Shown in pieces: positions 18,114-25,971 of a DNA stretch of 64,000 bases. The stretch is from Salivita marina. Lineage in GTDB: Bacteria > Pseudomonadota > Gammaproteobacteria > Pseudomonadales > Azotimanducaceae. The translations under genes were made by a program, and so were the position numbers. The notes beneath the pieces were generated by a model. It saw only the letters and a program-made list of their open reading frames with translations, searched no databases and was not told where the DNA came from. The stretch lies in the NCBI GenBank assembly GCA_038144425.1, contig JAYQNS010000003.1, positions 434,001-498,000 of the forward strand, read 5' to 3'. Within the stretch, counting starts at the first letter, position 1. The number at the start of each line of letters is the position of its first letter.

Positions 18114-19166
18114 ATGACCGCCCCCCAACGTCTGACTCTGCGCACCCCGGATGATTGGCACCTTCACCTTCGCGACGGCGCCATGCTGAAGGCCGTCGCC
18201 TCGGCGACTAGCGCCCAGTTCCGGCGCGCCATTGTCATGCCAAACCTGGCGCCCCCGGTGCGGCGCAGCGAAGACGCCGCGCGCTACCGAGACGCCATCT
18301 TAGCGGCGGTGCCCCCAGACCAGGCTTTTAAGCCGCTCATGACCCTTTACCTCACGGAAACCACCGAGCCAGAGGACCTGCGCCAGGGCTGGGAAGCGGG
18401 CATCGTCACCGCGGTGAAGCTTTACCCCGCCGGCGCCACCACCAACTCCGATGCCGGGGTACGGGATCTCAAGAGGCTCGATCCTGTCTTCGAAACCATG
18501 GCTGAGCTGGGCATGCCCCTGCTCATTCACGGCGAAGTCGTGGATCCCGAGATCGACATCTTCGATCGAGAGGCGGTCTTTATCGAGCGAGAGCTAAAGC
18601 CCCTGCGCCAGCGCCATGCAGGGCTTAAGGTGGTGTTTGAGCACATCACCACGGCGGAAGCCGTGGCCTACGTAGAAAGCGAAGGATCGAACCTTGCGGC
18701 AACCATCACAGCCCATCATCTTCGGCTAAATCGGAACGATCTGTTGGTGGGCGGCATGCGCCCCCACCACTTTTGCTTGCCCGTGGCCAAGCGAGAGGCC
18801 CACCGCCTCGCCCTTCGCCGCGCCGCCACCAGTGGAAATCCAAAGTTCTTCCTCGGTACGGACTCCGCACCCCACTTGGTCAGCGATAAGGAGAGTGCCT
18901 GTGGCTGCGCGGGCATCTTTAGCGCCCCTGTCGCCCTTGAAAGCTACGCCACCACCTTCGAAGAAGATGGCGCCCTCGATCGGCTCGAGGCCTTTGCCAG
19001 CGAATTCGGACCGCGCTTCTACGGCCTTCCCCTGAATGAGGGCACGATCACCTTAGAGCGGACGGAAGTCTCCGTGCCCGCCAATTGGGCAACGCCTCTG
19101 GGGGACGTGCGGATCTACCACGGCGGGGAAACGCTCCCCTGGCGATTGCTGAGGGGCGCGTGCTAA
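18114..19166 (+). CDS. pyrC: PyrC, dihydroorotase (class II)
   Basis: A 350-residue amidohydrolase of pyrimidine biosynthesis that interconverts carbamoyl-aspartate and dihydroorotate. The metal ligands are visible: DDWHLHLRDG near residue 14, the carboxylated Lys in AVKLYPAGATTNSD, HGE, HIT, and the catalytic Asp in GTDSAPH. The length matches class II bacterial PyrC. The last codons and the stop lie inside the first copy of a 14-bp tandem repeat (19154-19195). Confidence 0.95.
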   Translation: MTAPQRLTLRTPDDWHLHLRDGAMLKAVASATSAQFRRAIVMPNLAPPVRRSEDAARYRDAILAAVPPDQAFKPLMTLYLTETTEPEDLRQGWEAGIVTAVKLYPAGATTNSDAGVRDLKRLDPVFETMAELGMPLLIHGEVVDPEIDIFDREAVFIERELKPLRQRHAGLKVVFEHITTAEAVAYVESEGSNLAATITAHHLRLNRNDLLVGGMRPHHFCLPVAKREAHRLALRRAATSGNPKFFLGTDSAPHLVSDKESACGCAGIFSAPVALESYATTFEEDGALDRLEAFASEFGPRFYGLPLNEGTITLERTEVSVPANWATPLGDVRIYHGGETLPWRLLRGAC

Positions 19167-19195
19167 CGGGCGCGTGCTAACGGGCGCGTGCTAAC
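19154..19195. repeat. Three tandem copies of a 14-bp unit
   Basis: The unit GGGCGCGTGCTAAC occurs at 19154-19167, 19168-19181 and 19182-19195 without mismatch. The first copy encodes the last residues and stop of pyrC; the last copy supplies the stop codon of the small convergent membrane gene. Slippage or a short duplication is the simplest origin. It is not a CRISPR or a hairpin terminator. Confidence 0.9.
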
Positions 19196-19394
19196 GACGC
19201 CAGCGCGCCAGCAGCCAGCCCACCAGAGCCGCGGGGACGGCGCAGGCCAGCACGAGCAGGCTTGCACCGAACAGGAACTCGGCCAACAACGCTGGGTCGA
19301 GCCCCCAGCTGTCCCAAAAAATCCAGAAGAAGCCTCCCAAAAGGGCACTTCCAAGGAGAACGCGACGTCTGAGGGTGCTTCCCGAGCCAGCCAT
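19191..19394 (-). CDS. Small two-helix membrane protein beside an MFS gene
   Basis: A 67-residue hypothetical protein with two hydrophobic helices (VLLGSALLGGFFWIFWDSW and a second around residues 35-60) and an Arg-rich C-terminus (LLARWRR). It starts 13 bp after the MFS transporter stop, so it is probably cotranscribed and may be a small partner of that transporter, as seen for some oxalate/formate-type permeases. This role is inference. A shorter overlapping frame (19163-19354) is less convincing because it lacks this membrane pattern. Confidence 0.55.
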   Translation of the reverse strand: MAGSGSTLRRRVLLGSALLGGFFWIFWDSWGLDPALLAEFLFGASLLVLACAVPAALVGWLLARWRR

Positions 19395-19407
19395 GGCGAC
19401 CCTCTCC

Positions 19408-20691
19408 CTAAGCCGTGGATTTTTCGATGCGAAGCGCTGAGGCGCAGAGCGCGCTTACCCCATAAAGCACCAGAAACACCTGGAATGCCAGATCGTAAGC
19501 CCCAAAGCGGTCAAATACCCACCCAGCAAAGGGTAAGCCGGTAATTTGCAGGGGCATCATGGCCGGGCGCATGAGCCCCATGGCCTTGCCAAAATTCTCT
19601 CGCCCAAACACCTGCCCCGCAATGGCCCCGTGCAGCGGCACGATGCCCCCCATGCCGAAGCCGAACAGCGTCGCAAAGAGTGCAAAAAGCGCGTAGTCCG
19701 TGGTTTGCAGCATACCCAGCTGGCCCAGGAACTGGGTCCCGATCGCCGTATAAAGGGCCACCCGGGGATCGACCCGATCCACCAGATAGCCAAAGAGCAC
19801 CTTCCCAAAAACCCCCGCCGCGGCCCCGAAGGACAAGATTGGCGCCGCCTGGAGCACGGTGTAGCCGAGATCGCTCACCCGGGGAACCATGTGCGTGAGC
19901 GTCGCGCTCATGCAGCAAAAGAGACAGCCTACGCAGAGAGTCAGCATCCAAAAGTTCCGATCGCGCAGAAAGCCGCGTGTGGGGAGCACGGGCCTCGCCA
20001 CGGCGGGAATCGGCGATGGCCTATCCCCGTCCGGGGCAAGGCCCAGGTGCTCTGGCGATGAGATCACAAAGCGCAAGGTCACGGGCAGCACGAGGAGCGC
20101 GGTAAAGGCGCCAAAGACCAAGAACCCCCCTCGCCACCCGACCGCCTCAACCAGCAGCGCCGAGAGCACTGGCATCAGCACGCCGGATAGAGAAATGCCC
20201 ATGGTGGCCACGCCGAGGGCCATGCCACGCCCGCGATCGAACCAGTTCGCCACCAACTTGGCCGTGGCCAGCCCCCCCATGGCGTTCAAGCCGAAGCCAA
20301 TGAGGGTGGAGAGGATCAGGTAGAATTGCCACCGGGCCGTGACCAAGCTCAACAGGCAAAAACCAAGGCTCATGGCCGCGGAGCCCGCGGCGATCACATA
20401 CTTGATGGGGTAGCGATCCAACGCCTGCCCCAAAAAAGGGGCGAGGACCGCCCCCACGGCGTTCACCAAGGTCAGGCCCAGGGAGACGTCAAAGCGCGCC
20501 CCGCCAAACTCCGTGGCTAGGGCCTTAAAGAACACGCCGTAGGAGTAGAAAAAAAACCCCACGGCGATGAAATCCACGAAAAACGCCACCGCGACCATGC
20601 GCCAGCCCAGGAAGGGAGGCTTCCCGCGAGGAGGCATAGACCTGGCGGGACCCCCGGGGGCCGTGGCCGCCGGGGCTCGATCCTTCGCCAT
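19408..20691 (-). CDS. MFS transporter, OFA/monocarboxylate type
   Basis: A 427-residue major facilitator with a cytoplasmic N-terminal tail and about 12 helices. The helix 2-3 loop (GQALDRYPIKYVIAAG) and helix 4-5 segments (KLVANWFDRGRGMALG) are typical of the oxalate/formate antiporter and monocarboxylate-porter branch, including the NWF-RGRG-ALG pattern. The substrate is probably a small carboxylate, not identifiable here. It lies downstream of the FKBP gene on the same strand, 10 bp from its stop, with the 67-residue membrane protein following. Confidence 0.85.
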   Translation of the reverse strand: MAKDRAPAATAPGGPARSMPPRGKPPFLGWRMVAVAFFVDFIAVGFFFYSYGVFFKALATEFGGARFDVSLGLTLVNAVGAVLAPFLGQALDRYPIKYVIAAGSAAMSLGFCLLSLVTARWQFYLILSTLIGFGLNAMGGLATAKLVANWFDRGRGMALGVATMGISLSGVLMPVLSALLVEAVGWRGGFLVFGAFTALLVLPVTLRFVISSPEHLGLAPDGDRPSPIPAVARPVLPTRGFLRDRNFWMLTLCVGCLFCCMSATLTHMVPRVSDLGYTVLQAAPILSFGAAAGVFGKVLFGYLVDRVDPRVALYTAIGTQFLGQLGMLQTTDYALFALFATLFGFGMGGIVPLHGAIAGQVFGRENFGKAMGLMRPAMMPLQITGLPFAGWVFDRFGAYDLAFQVFLVLYGVSALCASALRIEKSTA

Positions 20692-20700
20692 AGCGCGGGT

Positions 20701-21420
20701 TTAGTCTTCCGGGTTTATGGCGAGGAGTTCGACCTCAAAAACCAGCGCAGCGTTAGGAGGGATGCTATCCCCGGCCCCGCGGCTGCCATAGGCCAGCTCG
20801 GGGGGAATCCATAGCTTGAAGCGATCGCCCACGGCCATGAGCTGGAGTGCCTCCTGCCAACCAGGAATCACCCGGCTGACCCCGAAGGTAGCGGGAACGC
20901 CTCGGGCTTCCGAGCTGTCAAACACGCTGCCGTCTGCCAACTCCCCGGTATAGTGGGTCCGCACCGTATCCTCAGGCGTCGGCCGCTGCTCACTATCGCC
21001 ACGCTTCAGCACCTGGTACTGGAGCCCGGAAGCGGTGACCACAACCCCCTCCTGGCTTTGGTTTTCCTCCAAGAAGCGCGCTGCCTTCTCCGCGGCGGAG
21101 GCCGCTTCGGCGTCAGCCTCCGCCTGGCGCCGCTCCACAATGCTGTCTCGGGCGTCGTTCAAGCCTGCCTCGTCCACCTGCTGGGGCCGCCCGGCCACAG
21201 CGTCGGCCACCCCCTGGGCGAAGGCTTCGCCATCGAAATCCCCCTCAAGCTGGCCGGCGAGGCTTTCCACCGTGTTGTAACCGAGGCCGTAGCTGACGCG
21301 CCCCGCGTCACTCGTAGGCGCTGCCTTCGCCACCTCCCCTTCCTTTGGGGCGCAGCCGGCAAGCAGCAGCGTGCTAAGGGCGGTGGTTAAGAGAATGGGC
21401 TTAAGGAAGGCCGTAGCCAT
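20701..21420 (-). CDS. FKBP-type peptidyl-prolyl isomerase lipoprotein
   Basis: A 239-residue protein with a lipobox (LLLAGC), an N-terminal dimerisation helix region (FkpA/Mip type, about 35-120) and a C-terminal FKBP domain. The isomerase pocket is intact: HYTGELADGSVFDSS, VIPGWQEALQLM, and ELAYGSRGAG followed by IPPNAALVFEVELL. It should assist folding of envelope proteins. The start at 21420 places the lipoprotein signal at the N-terminus; the open frame upstream is not conserved-looking. Confidence 0.9.
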   Translation of the reverse strand: MATAFLKPILLTTALSTLLLAGCAPKEGEVAKAAPTSDAGRVSYGLGYNTVESLAGQLEGDFDGEAFAQGVADAVAGRPQQVDEAGLNDARDSIVERRQAEADAEAASAAEKAARFLEENQSQEGVVVTASGLQYQVLKRGDSEQRPTPEDTVRTHYTGELADGSVFDSSEARGVPATFGVSRVIPGWQEALQLMAVGDRFKLWIPPELAYGSRGAGDSIPPNAALVFEVELLAINPED

Positions 21421-21597
21421 AGCAATTGTGCTCCAGGGCAAGGGAATGGAACCGGGGCCCTCCCCGGGGCCTTCGGCGCGGGGACACGCTGCGGTTGCGT
21501 GGCCCAAATAGCGACGCCTACTATACCGGGGCAAAGGGGGCCTGGCACGCGAGCGCGCCGGAGCCTTCGCACTCACGCTCGCCTTAGGATGTGACGC

Positions 21598-23832
21598 ATG
21601 CGAAATCCGCTTCTCAGGCCGCTTGCCGCGGCCCTTCTCGCCCTGTCCTTCACGGCTGGGGCTCAGGCCCTAGGCCCCGAGGAGGAGGGCCCCGTTACGC
21701 CCCTTTCGCCGGAGGCCGAACATCCCGAAACGGCCCTTGCCGTCCTCGAGCAGCTTGCGCGTCACCACTACGTACGCCGGGCCATCGACGACTCCCTTTC
21801 CAGCGACACGCTGGATAATTACCTCGACGCCCTAGACCCCCAGCGCGCCTATTTTCTCGAGGGCGACATCGCCCGGTTCGAGCGCTACCGCTACACCCTC
21901 GACGATGCGCTGCGGCGCGGGGATCTGGCCCCGGCCTTCGAGATCTTCAATCGCTACCAAGCGGCCGCGGAGACCCAGCTCGAGTCCATTCTTCGCCTCC
22001 TCGAAAGCGGCATTGAGGCACTTGACTTTAGTGACGATGAATACCTCGCCATGGACCGAAGCGAGGAGCCCTTCCTCGCCAACGCTGATACGCGCGAGGA
22101 CCTTTGGCGCCGACGCCTAAAGGCCAGCGTGCTGTCCCTCAAACTCGCTGAGAAGGCGGACGACGAGATCGGTCCCCTACTAGAAAAGCGCTACCGAAAT
22201 CGCCTTCACCGCTTAAGGCAAACCAGCGCCGAAGACGCCTTCCAGCTCTTCATGAACGCCCTGGCGGCGAGCTACGACCCCCACACGCAGTATTTCTCTC
22301 CGCGCACCTCGGAGAATTTCAACATCCAAATGAGCTTGTCCCTCGAAGGCATAGGGGCCGTGCTGCGGGTGGAAGATGAATACACCACCATCGCAAGCCT
22401 GGTCCCCGCAGGGCCGGCAGAGAAGAGCAAGCAGATTAAGCCCTCCGATCGCATCAGCGCCGTTGCCCAGGGGGAAGAGGGTGAATTCGTGGACGTGGTG
22501 GGCTGGCGCCTTGACGATGTTGTGGACCTCATTCGGGGCCCCGCGGGCACCACGGTGCGCCTCGAAGTGCTCCCCCCGGACAGCGAAGCGGGAGCCCCGC
22601 CCCGGGTCCTGAGCCTGGTGCGGGAAGCCGTAAAGCTCGAAGAACAGTCCGCCCAAAGCGAAGTCATCGAAGTACCCAGGGGCCAGGACAGCTACCGCAT
22701 CGGCGTGATCGACATCCCTACTTTCTACATCGATTTCAAAGCACTTCAGCAGGGGGATCCGGAGTACAAGAGCACCACCCGAGACGTCCAGCGACTTATC
22801 AGAGGCCTGCGCTGCGAGGACGCGGAGACACCGGACGCGGAGGACGCCTCGCCCTGCAAGCCAGTGGACGGCATCGTCATCGACCTTCGCAACAATGGCG
22901 GCGGATCCCTTCAGGAAGCCAACGCCCTCACGGGGCTTTTCATTGAGGCGGGGCCCACGGTGCAAATTCGCAGCGCCAGCGGTCGAGTGGATCTCTTTAA
23001 CGATGAAGACGGGCAGGTGGCCTGGGAAGGGCCTCTCGCCGTACTAGTGAATCGCCTATCCGCCTCCGCTTCGGAAATCTTTGCCGGCGCCATCCAGGAT
23101 TACCAGCGGGGTCTGGTCCTGGGGGGGCAAACCTTCGGGAAGGGCACGGTGCAAACCCTCATCCCCCTAAACCGGGGCCAGCTTAAAATGACCCAGGCCA
23201 AGTTCTACCGGGTATCGGGGCAAAGCACCCAGCATCAGGGGGTAATCCCGGACATTGAGTATCCGGAGCTGTACGACCGAGATGAAATTGGCGAGAGCAC
23301 GCTAGATGACGCGCTCCCCTGGGACGTGATCCGTCCCACGCGCTATCGCCGGGGGCCGAACTTGGCGCCGCTGCTTGCGCTCCTCGAGGACCGGCACGAA
23401 ACCCGGGTGGAAAGCGATCCCGACTTCGCCTACCTCGAGGCCATGGTGGAACGGGCCCGGGCCCGAAGCGCCCGTAATCGCCTCTCCCTCAATGAGGCGC
23501 AGCGGCGTCTAGAGCGGGAAGAAGATGAGACGCTGCGCCTTGCCATTGAGAACACGCGACGGGAGGCAAAGGGTCTCCCCGTATTGGATAGCTTAGAGGC
23601 GCTGGAGAAGGACGAGGACGAGGCCTCGGGGAGTCAGGAGGGGGACAGCACGGAAGATGCCTCCATCAAGGCCGCCAGCGCCCTCGTGGACGATCTTGAA
23701 AGCGACGCCGCAAGCGAGGCCTCCGAGGAAGAGAATGACGAAGAGGACCGGGACGCCCTGCTGGCTGAGGGCGCGGAAATCCTGGTCGACTACCTATCCC
23801 TACGCCAAACCGCCGCGGTCAGCCCCCCCTAG
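21598..23832 (+). CDS. prc: Prc/Tsp, C-terminal processing periplasmic protease
   Basis: A 744-residue S41A protease with a signal peptide (LAAALLALSFTAGAQA), an N-terminal helical domain, a PDZ domain (about 240-330) and a protease core. The dyad is Ser490 in SASASE and Lys515 in FGKGTVQ. A C-terminal helical domain follows. An acidic, low-complexity stretch of about 50 residues (roughly 670-722, rich in Asp, Glu and Ser) interrupts that C-terminal domain and is longer than I expect for the family. It degrades periplasmic proteins by their C-termini and helps mature lipoproteins and cell-wall enzymes. Confidence 0.93.
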   Translation: MRNPLLRPLAAALLALSFTAGAQALGPEEEGPVTPLSPEAEHPETALAVLEQLARHHYVRRAIDDSLSSDTLDNYLDALDPQRAYFLEGDIARFERYRYTLDDALRRGDLAPAFEIFNRYQAAAETQLESILRLLESGIEALDFSDDEYLAMDRSEEPFLANADTREDLWRRRLKASVLSLKLAEKADDEIGPLLEKRYRNRLHRLRQTSAEDAFQLFMNALAASYDPHTQYFSPRTSENFNIQMSLSLEGIGAVLRVEDEYTTIASLVPAGPAEKSKQIKPSDRISAVAQGEEGEFVDVVGWRLDDVVDLIRGPAGTTVRLEVLPPDSEAGAPPRVLSLVREAVKLEEQSAQSEVIEVPRGQDSYRIGVIDIPTFYIDFKALQQGDPEYKSTTRDVQRLIRGLRCEDAETPDAEDASPCKPVDGIVIDLRNNGGGSLQEANALTGLFIEAGPTVQIRSASGRVDLFNDEDGQVAWEGPLAVLVNRLSASASEIFAGAIQDYQRGLVLGGQTFGKGTVQTLIPLNRGQLKMTQAKFYRVSGQSTQHQGVIPDIEYPELYDRDEIGESTLDDALPWDVIRPTRYRRGPNLAPLLALLEDRHETRVESDPDFAYLEAMVERARARSARNRLSLNEAQRRLEREEDETLRLAIENTRREAKGLPVLDSLEALEKDEDEASGSQEGDSTEDASIKAASALVDDLESDAASEASEEENDEEDRDALLAEGAEILVDYLSLRQTAAVSPP

Positions 23833-23863
23833 GGCACCGCGGCCCGTCGGAGAATGACGCACC

Positions 23864-25408
23864 ATGCACCCTGGAATTCACGCCGCCAAAAACCCCGAAA
23901 AGCCCGCCTATATCTTTGCCGCCTCGGGGGAGATCGTCACCTACGCAGACCTCGAAGCTCGATCGAATCAGGGGGCTCAGCTGTTCCGAAGCCTTGGGCT
24001 CGCGGTGGGGGACCACATCGCCATCATGATGGAGAACCACCCCGCTTTCTTCACCCTGTGCTGGGCAGCGCAGCGGGCTGGGCTTTACTACACGGCCATC
24101 AGCTATCGGCTTCAGGAGGAGGAAGTCGCCTATATTGTTGAGGATTGCGAAGCCAAGGTCTTCATCACCACCCACGCTCAACGCGACCTCGCCGCCCGCC
24201 TTGCGGGGCGCTTGAACGTCCATCGCTTCATGCTGGACGGCACCGTTGAAGGCTTTGAAAGCTGGGAAAGCGCCGTGGCCTCCAAGCCCCGGACGCCCAT
24301 TGCCGACGAAACGGAAGGGGCGGATATGCTCTATTCCTCGGGCACCACGGGACGCCCCAAGGGCATCAAGGTGCCCCTCAGTGGCGAACCCCTGGGCAAC
24401 GCCGGCGGCCTCCTGGGCCTTACCCAGGCCCTTTACCAAATGGATGAAAACGTCCGCTACCTGTCCCCGGCGCCGCTGTATCACTCGGCGCCCCTGCGCT
24501 ACAACATGGCGGTCATGCGCCACGGCGGCACCTCGGTGATCATGGAGCGCTTCGATCCCGAGGAAGCCCTGGCCCTTATCGAAAAGCACCAGCTGACCCA
24601 CGGCCAGTTCGTGCCCACGATGTTCGTACGCATGCTAAAGCTGCCCGAAGCGGATCGGCTCCGCTATGACGTTTCAAGCCTCAAGGTTGCCATCCACGCC
24701 GCGGCCCCCTGCCCCGTTCCCGTGAAGCAGGCCATGATGGACTGGTGGGGGCCGGTCATTCACGAGTACTACGCCGGCACGGAAGGCAATGGCTTCTGCG
24801 CCGCTGGGCCCCAGGAGTGGCTGGCCCACCCTGGCACCGTGGGCCGACCCTTGCTCGGTGCGGTGCACATTTGCGATGACGACGGCCAAGAACTGCCCCC
24901 GGGACAAACGGGCACCATCTACTTCAGCGACGGCGGCACCTTCGAGTACCACAACGACCCGGACAAAACCGCCGACTCTCAACACCCCTCCCAGCGCGGC
25001 TGGACCACCCTGGGCGATATGGGTTACCTCGACAATGATGGCTTCCTATTCCTGACCGACCGGAAGACCTTCATGATCATTTCCGGTGGCGTAAACATCT
25101 ATCCCCAAGAGGTGGAGAACCTCCTCGTTACCCACGAGAGGGTGGCCGACGTTGCCGTATTCGGCGTGCCCAACGAGGAGTTCGGGGAAGAGGTGAAGGC
25201 CGTGGTTCAGCCCATCTCCATGGACCTGGCCGGGCCGGAGCTCGCGGAGGAGCTCATCGCCTTCTGTCGGGAAAACCTGGCTCACCTCAAGTGTCCGCGT
25301 TCCGTAGATTTTGAAGCGGAGCTGCCACGTCATCCTACGGGCAAACTTTATAAGCGTCTGCTCCGGGATCGCTATTGGGAAGGGCATGGGAAGTCCCGTA
25401 TCCTATAG
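23864..25408 (+). CDS. Acyl-CoA synthetase (AMP-forming)
   Basis: A 514-residue member of the ANL superfamily. The ATP/AMP loop is LYSSGTTGRPKG near residue 158, the middle motif is YYAGTEGNG, and the C-terminal hinge region contains GDMGYLDNDGFLFLTDRKT, with the catalytic Lys in PTGKLYKR near the end. It activates a carboxylic acid to its CoA thioester. FadD-like enzymes of this size often act on medium-chain or ring-containing acids, but the substrate is unknown. It starts 31 bp after prc and is convergent with the GNAT gene. Confidence 0.88.
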   Translation: MHPGIHAAKNPEKPAYIFAASGEIVTYADLEARSNQGAQLFRSLGLAVGDHIAIMMENHPAFFTLCWAAQRAGLYYTAISYRLQEEEVAYIVEDCEAKVFITTHAQRDLAARLAGRLNVHRFMLDGTVEGFESWESAVASKPRTPIADETEGADMLYSSGTTGRPKGIKVPLSGEPLGNAGGLLGLTQALYQMDENVRYLSPAPLYHSAPLRYNMAVMRHGGTSVIMERFDPEEALALIEKHQLTHGQFVPTMFVRMLKLPEADRLRYDVSSLKVAIHAAAPCPVPVKQAMMDWWGPVIHEYYAGTEGNGFCAAGPQEWLAHPGTVGRPLLGAVHICDDDGQELPPGQTGTIYFSDGGTFEYHNDPDKTADSQHPSQRGWTTLGDMGYLDNDGFLFLTDRKTFMIISGGVNIYPQEVENLLVTHERVADVAVFGVPNEEFGEEVKAVVQPISMDLAGPELAEELIAFCRENLAHLKCPRSVDFEAELPRHPTGKLYKRLLRDRYWEGHGKSRIL

Positions 25409-25414
25409 GCCGGA

Positions 25415-25969
25415 CTAGGGCCGGAGGTCCTCCGCGAGGGCTTCCGGCCCTAGCCCATAGATCGCCGCATCGTGCCGCCCGCTGGGCAACAAAAGCCGGC
25501 TTTTGAGCACCCCTTCCAGCTCCGCTCCCAGCGCCTCGGCGACGCGCCGGCTCGGGGCATTGTCCACCGCAACCAAAATCGACACGCGCTGCACAGCAGC
25601 GGAGGCAAAGGCCGCCTGGCAAAGCGTGGCTGCGGCTCGGCGAGCAACCCCGCCGCGCTGAGCATCGGCGCGCACCCAATAGCCAAGCTTCCACACCCCA
25701 TCGTAGCGATCCACGGGCATGAGGCTCACCGCACCGAGCACCGCTGTCGAGTCGTGGTCTGGAAAGATCAGGGTTCGGTGCTCAAGGGTCCGTTCGGCGA
25801 GAAACGCCTCGGCGCTGGCCGGAGAATAGCGCTCCGTGCACCAGGGCAGCCAAGGGGCTAGCGCGTCCCGGGACGCATCGACGGCGTCATAAAGCGCCGC
25901 CGCCTGGCTCGGCTCTGCGGGACGGAGCCATTCCCCCCTGCGAGTGCGGAGCGGCTCGCCGAGGCCCAT
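25415..25969 (-). CDS. GNAT family N-acetyltransferase (RimJ/RimL-like)
   Basis: A 184-residue acetyltransferase whose acetyl-CoA loop is ADAQRGGVARRAA near residue 106, followed by a helix and the AVDNAPSRRVAEALG segment typical of RimJ/RimL-type enzymes that modify protein N-termini or small amines. It begins two bases after the thrS stop, so it is cotranscribed with that unusual synthetase. The target is unknown. Confidence 0.82.
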   Translation of the reverse strand: MGLGEPLRTRRGEWLRPAEPSQAAALYDAVDASRDALAPWLPWCTERYSPASAEAFLAERTLEHRTLIFPDHDSTAVLGAVSLMPVDRYDGVWKLGYWVRADAQRGGVARRAAATLCQAAFASAAVQRVSILVAVDNAPSRRVAEALGAELEGVLKSRLLLPSGRHDAAIYGLGPEALAEDLRP

Positions 25970-25971
25970 GG

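Noticed and set aside
19154..19195. Short tandem repeat as a CRISPR remnant
   Set aside because: The copies are directly adjacent without spacers and no cas genes are present.
19163..19354. 63-codon minus-strand frame overlapping the small membrane gene
   Set aside because: It starts within the 67-residue frame in another register and lacks the clean two-helix pattern; only one of the two can be the main product.
22213..22965. 250-codon open frame on the minus strand
   Set aside because: Antisense to the Prc protease with no recognisable motif.
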